Source: Archegozetes longisetosus
Lineage: Eukaryota; Arthropoda; Arachnida; Sarcoptiformes; Trhypochthoniidae
NCBI GenBank assembly: GCA_018873245.2
Contig: JAEMBT020000006.1
Location: 8,019,855-8,083,854 of the forward strand
Reading direction: 5' to 3'
DNA: 64,000 bases
Positions 61,483 to 64,000 of this stretch are shown piece after piece. The position numbers and the translations under genes are program-made. The notes beneath the pieces are model-generated. The model was not told where the DNA came from, did no database searches, and worked only from the letters and a program-made list of their open reading frames with translations. Positions within the stretch are counted from its first letter, which is position 1. The number at the start of each line of letters is the position of its first letter.

Positions 61483-62241
61483 GAAAGGATGAAATAAGAG
61501 AAATGAACATCAAATCATTGTTCACATTTTACTTGTCACATTTTCGTAATACATAACCGCAAAATTGGTTCGATTGCATATTTTCGTTCGTTGGGTATTC
61601 AAAAATTTAGATCTTTAAATAGTTACTTATTATGTTTAGGTGTGTATGTTTGTGTTGGTCATTCAGCTCACAATTTAAAGGCTAGAGAAGTTAGAGTAAT
61701 TTCAAGTGTTTCATATATAACTCAATTTGGCGATGGCTAGAAGGGTATTGGACTAGCAATTGTTTATTAGAATTAAATGGTTTGAAAGCGACATACTTAA
61801 TAAGTTATAGCAAAGGCACAGTTGGGTAACGTACTTAAACCCTACCAGCAATTCAACTGAATGATCAAGAAGTGTAAAGTTAACATAAATCAATTAAGTT
61901 GTATATAAAAAAATTAAGAGTTTCACAGCTTGAGTACTGCTTTCAATGTGTAGTCAAATAAAGTGGGAGTCTTTTGATGAAATTCACGATCGACTAAATA
62001 GAAGTTTTGAATAATGCTTTCTATCGTAAATTTCAGTGTTGAAAAAGCTTAAATGATAAATAAGAGAAAACATTTCGTACAAAATGTGACCGAAACTGCA
62101 AATGCTTTACAAACAAGTTTCTAAAGTGTCTTTCTTATTATAGGATAAGTAGCAGTTTTAGACATTCAAAGAATTGGTTTACAGTAGCCATAAAACTAAA
62201 ACATTGACAATTGGTTTAATTTATTTTCAGATAAGGACATG

Positions 62242-64000
62242 TTATGCGCGGCTATTGAATCCTTTGGTGCCGTCAGGACCTCTAGGGTTTCGAATGACAA
62301 CAACTCGTGGACCACACTCTTCGACTTTGACTCGAGTCAGCCGTTCGGGTCGAACGGTTTGTGTTTCTCCAATTTTAACGATATTACAGGCAGAATATTT
62401 GCCACTTCGCTGACTGTGTAATATGACGAATTCGACCAGATCTCCAGGTTGTATGTTTGTGTTGCTTCCTTTGACTTCTGACATGTGGAAAAATAGATTT
62501 TTACTTTCCTCAGTCGATTCGTAGTTAAGAAATCCAAAATTTCCTTTAATACACTCAACAGTGCCCTTAAACAAAAAACAGAAATTCAATCAATACAATG
62601 TCACAAATGATTGATTCGTTAGAGTACCTGATGTTTGGTTCGAATGGGCTTGATATTAACTGCTCTTTCCTTTTCAGTAGCTTTATTTATTCCAATCTGA
62701 AATTTGACGACATCTCCTTTTTGTATAAATTCATTGATATCGTTGAGTGAAATCATACTAAATTCATAATGAGTGTCAGCTTTGTTGTCAGACGAACTTT
62801 GAGTTGAATCAGTGACAACACGTATGAGTCCGGTGTACTCGCTTTGATCGGGATTGAAGGTTCGAACAGTTCGTGTCACGACTCCTGTCATTACTTCGGA
62901 TTGTATTTGATCGGCTGGGATTTTAGTCGAAGCTTTACGAACTGACGAAGCAGTCAACTTAGAGTTCTTGTACGGAGCGTTATACTCGACCTGTTGGCCC
63001 AGTTCCAGAGTATCTATATTTCCGTCATAGACACTATAATGGAAGAAAAGTTCTCTCTGACCGTCTTCTGCTTCTATGAAACCAAAGGTGTCTTTTAGGG
63101 CGACAATATATCCGCGGTTCGGAAACTTAATACCATTTTTGGTTTGAGTACTAGAACGTGAAGCATTGTTTTTAGTCGGAGGCTCTTTTTTAGCTTTAGG
63201 CACACTTTGTTGTGATTCTGAATTGATTTGATTGGTTTCAGTTTTGTGTGACTCGTCCAAAATCATTGGCTTTAAGGGTTCGGCTGTAAATGATTGGTCG
63301 CTATCAAAATTTGGTGCACATGTGAGCAAATCTTTGTTTTTATCACTGTTAATCTCTGACAGATTGGTTCCAATATCTAATTGAGACAAAATTTCAGACC
63401 ACGAATTACTTTTGGCAACGATTCCCTGAGAATTCTTAGTCACGTGATTGGCATTTGTGGCACTTTTTCCATTATTAGCATTTAATGCATTGGTGCCCAA
63501 TTCAGTATTCAAGTCTATTAGTGGGAATTCATTGATATTCTCATAACTTTCACATTCTACTCCGTTTAGTTTCAGATTTGAATCACAAGGCATGTGCGAA
63601 TAAGATACTCCATTGGATAAAAATTTTGTTGGCGATGATTGTTGCTTAACCGGAGAAAGCAAATTCTTGAAGATAGTCCCATCAGGAAGTAGTTTAATAC
63701 GTATGGCTTGCAGTCTACCGGGAGATGACAAGTCAGGCCCTACCGTGAACTCCAGCTCATCGTTCAGCTTCAACGGCAAGTTGGGGTTAAGCATCTCGCT
63801 CACTCGAAAATAAACTCGTGTCCCTTCTCTGTTCAAACACTTTATGAATCCGTAGTAATCCTGTCAATCAGTGTCAAAATTCAAGTTAAATCATTCGAAC
63901 CAGAGATCGTGGAATAAGTTAGTGAAAAATACCTTGAGAGCAGCCACATATCCCTGTTCTCGATGTTCACCAGATATAATGAAAGTATCGTCAAACAAGT
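62242..64000 (-). CDS. CSDE1: CSDE1 / UNR cold-shock-domain RNA-binding protein, 3' part
   Basis: UNR is a cytoplasmic RNA-binding protein with tandem cold-shock domains that controls translation and mRNA decay. The visible exons (descending) are 64000-63933 (enters from outside), 63860-62628 and 62565-62242; all are in phase, giving about 541 codons of the C-terminal part. Cold-shock domain signatures appear at EQGYVAALKDYYGFIKCL, GYIVALKDTFGFIEAEDG with ELFFHYSVYDG, and GTVECIKGNFGFLNYESTEE with NLFFHMSEVKG. Other blocks are VMTGVVTRTVRTFNPDQSEY, KGDVVKFQIGINKATEKERA, SQRSGKYSACNIVKIGE and NPRGPDGTKGF. A long Ser/Asn-rich insert with KKEPPTKNN lies between two domains. The stop follows GFNSRA, slightly earlier than the human tail. 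The 5' exons lie beyond base 64000. Confidence 0.95.

Larger units (their letters stand above)
60239..62241. other. Intergenic, VPS35L to CSDE1 (2 kb)
   Basis: This gap holds the VPS35L promoter and CSDE1 3' UTR. Two palindromic elements occupy about a third of it (60838-61372 and 61389-61482). No exon was recognised. Confidence 0.35.

Noticed and set aside
1-64000. tRNA genes, rRNA, CRISPR arrays, operons or virus-derived elements
   Set aside because: I looked for tRNA B-box-like words, clustered direct repeats with spacers, and capsid, integrase or envelope-like frames; none were convincing.

Overview
This is AT-rich nuclear DNA from an animal, most likely an arthropod and plausibly a mite or other chelicerate (inference). 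The signs are spliced genes with very small GT-AG introns (many 55-100 nt), animal-specific genes (four-jointed, inscuteable, an achaete-scute bHLH, TMEM45, CSDE1), one insect-like chitin-binding (peritrophin-A) exon, and many short palindromic DNA elements. No bacterial operon, CRISPR array, tRNA or rRNA gene, or virus-derived element was found.

Layout, left third (1-24.5 kb, gene-dense): GGA 5' end (-); UBE2S (+), an APC/C ubiquitin-conjugating enzyme; STUB1/CHIP (+); ALYREF (-), an mRNA export adaptor; NAA35 (+), a NatC subunit; kish/TMEM167 (-), a 70-codon Golgi membrane protein; POLR3K (+); an SLC9-type Na+/H+ exchanger with several reading-frame breaks (+); an ASCL3/4/5-like bHLH factor (+); CAMLG/GET2 (-); an orphan chitin-binding exon (+); inscuteable/INSC (-, 5' end not found).

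Middle (24.5-40 kb): about 15 kb almost without recognisable exons. It holds one BTB-like orphan exon, three copies of a 77-bp hairpin element, short tandem repeats and a diverged direct duplication. It may be a long 5' intron or regulatory territory of INSC, or true intergenic DNA.

Right part (40-64 kb), all genes on the minus strand: four-jointed (Golgi kinase), TMEM45, STRAP (WD40, SMN/translation-associated), VPS35L (Retriever/Commander) and the 3' two-thirds or so of CSDE1/UNR. Gaps of 4-6 kb between four-jointed, TMEM45 and STRAP carry simple repeats, a LINE-like 3' tail and nested foldback elements.

The genes are mostly housekeeping (ubiquitin, mRNA export, endosomal sorting, tail-anchored protein insertion, acetylation, Pol III) and are not functionally clustered. 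Head-to-head pairs (GGA/UBE2S, ALYREF/NAA35, kish/POLR3K) are separated by about 0.4-1 kb and may share promoters.

The most useful observation is that ALYREF, NAA35 and four-jointed each need exactly one extra base to stay in frame although both flanks are well conserved. Either this assembly has one-base deletions or these are real frameshifts. The SLC9 gene has more damage, including two in-frame stops, and may be a young unitary pseudogene. No convincing new multi-gene system was seen. The novel-looking material is the set of small foldback/MITE families.
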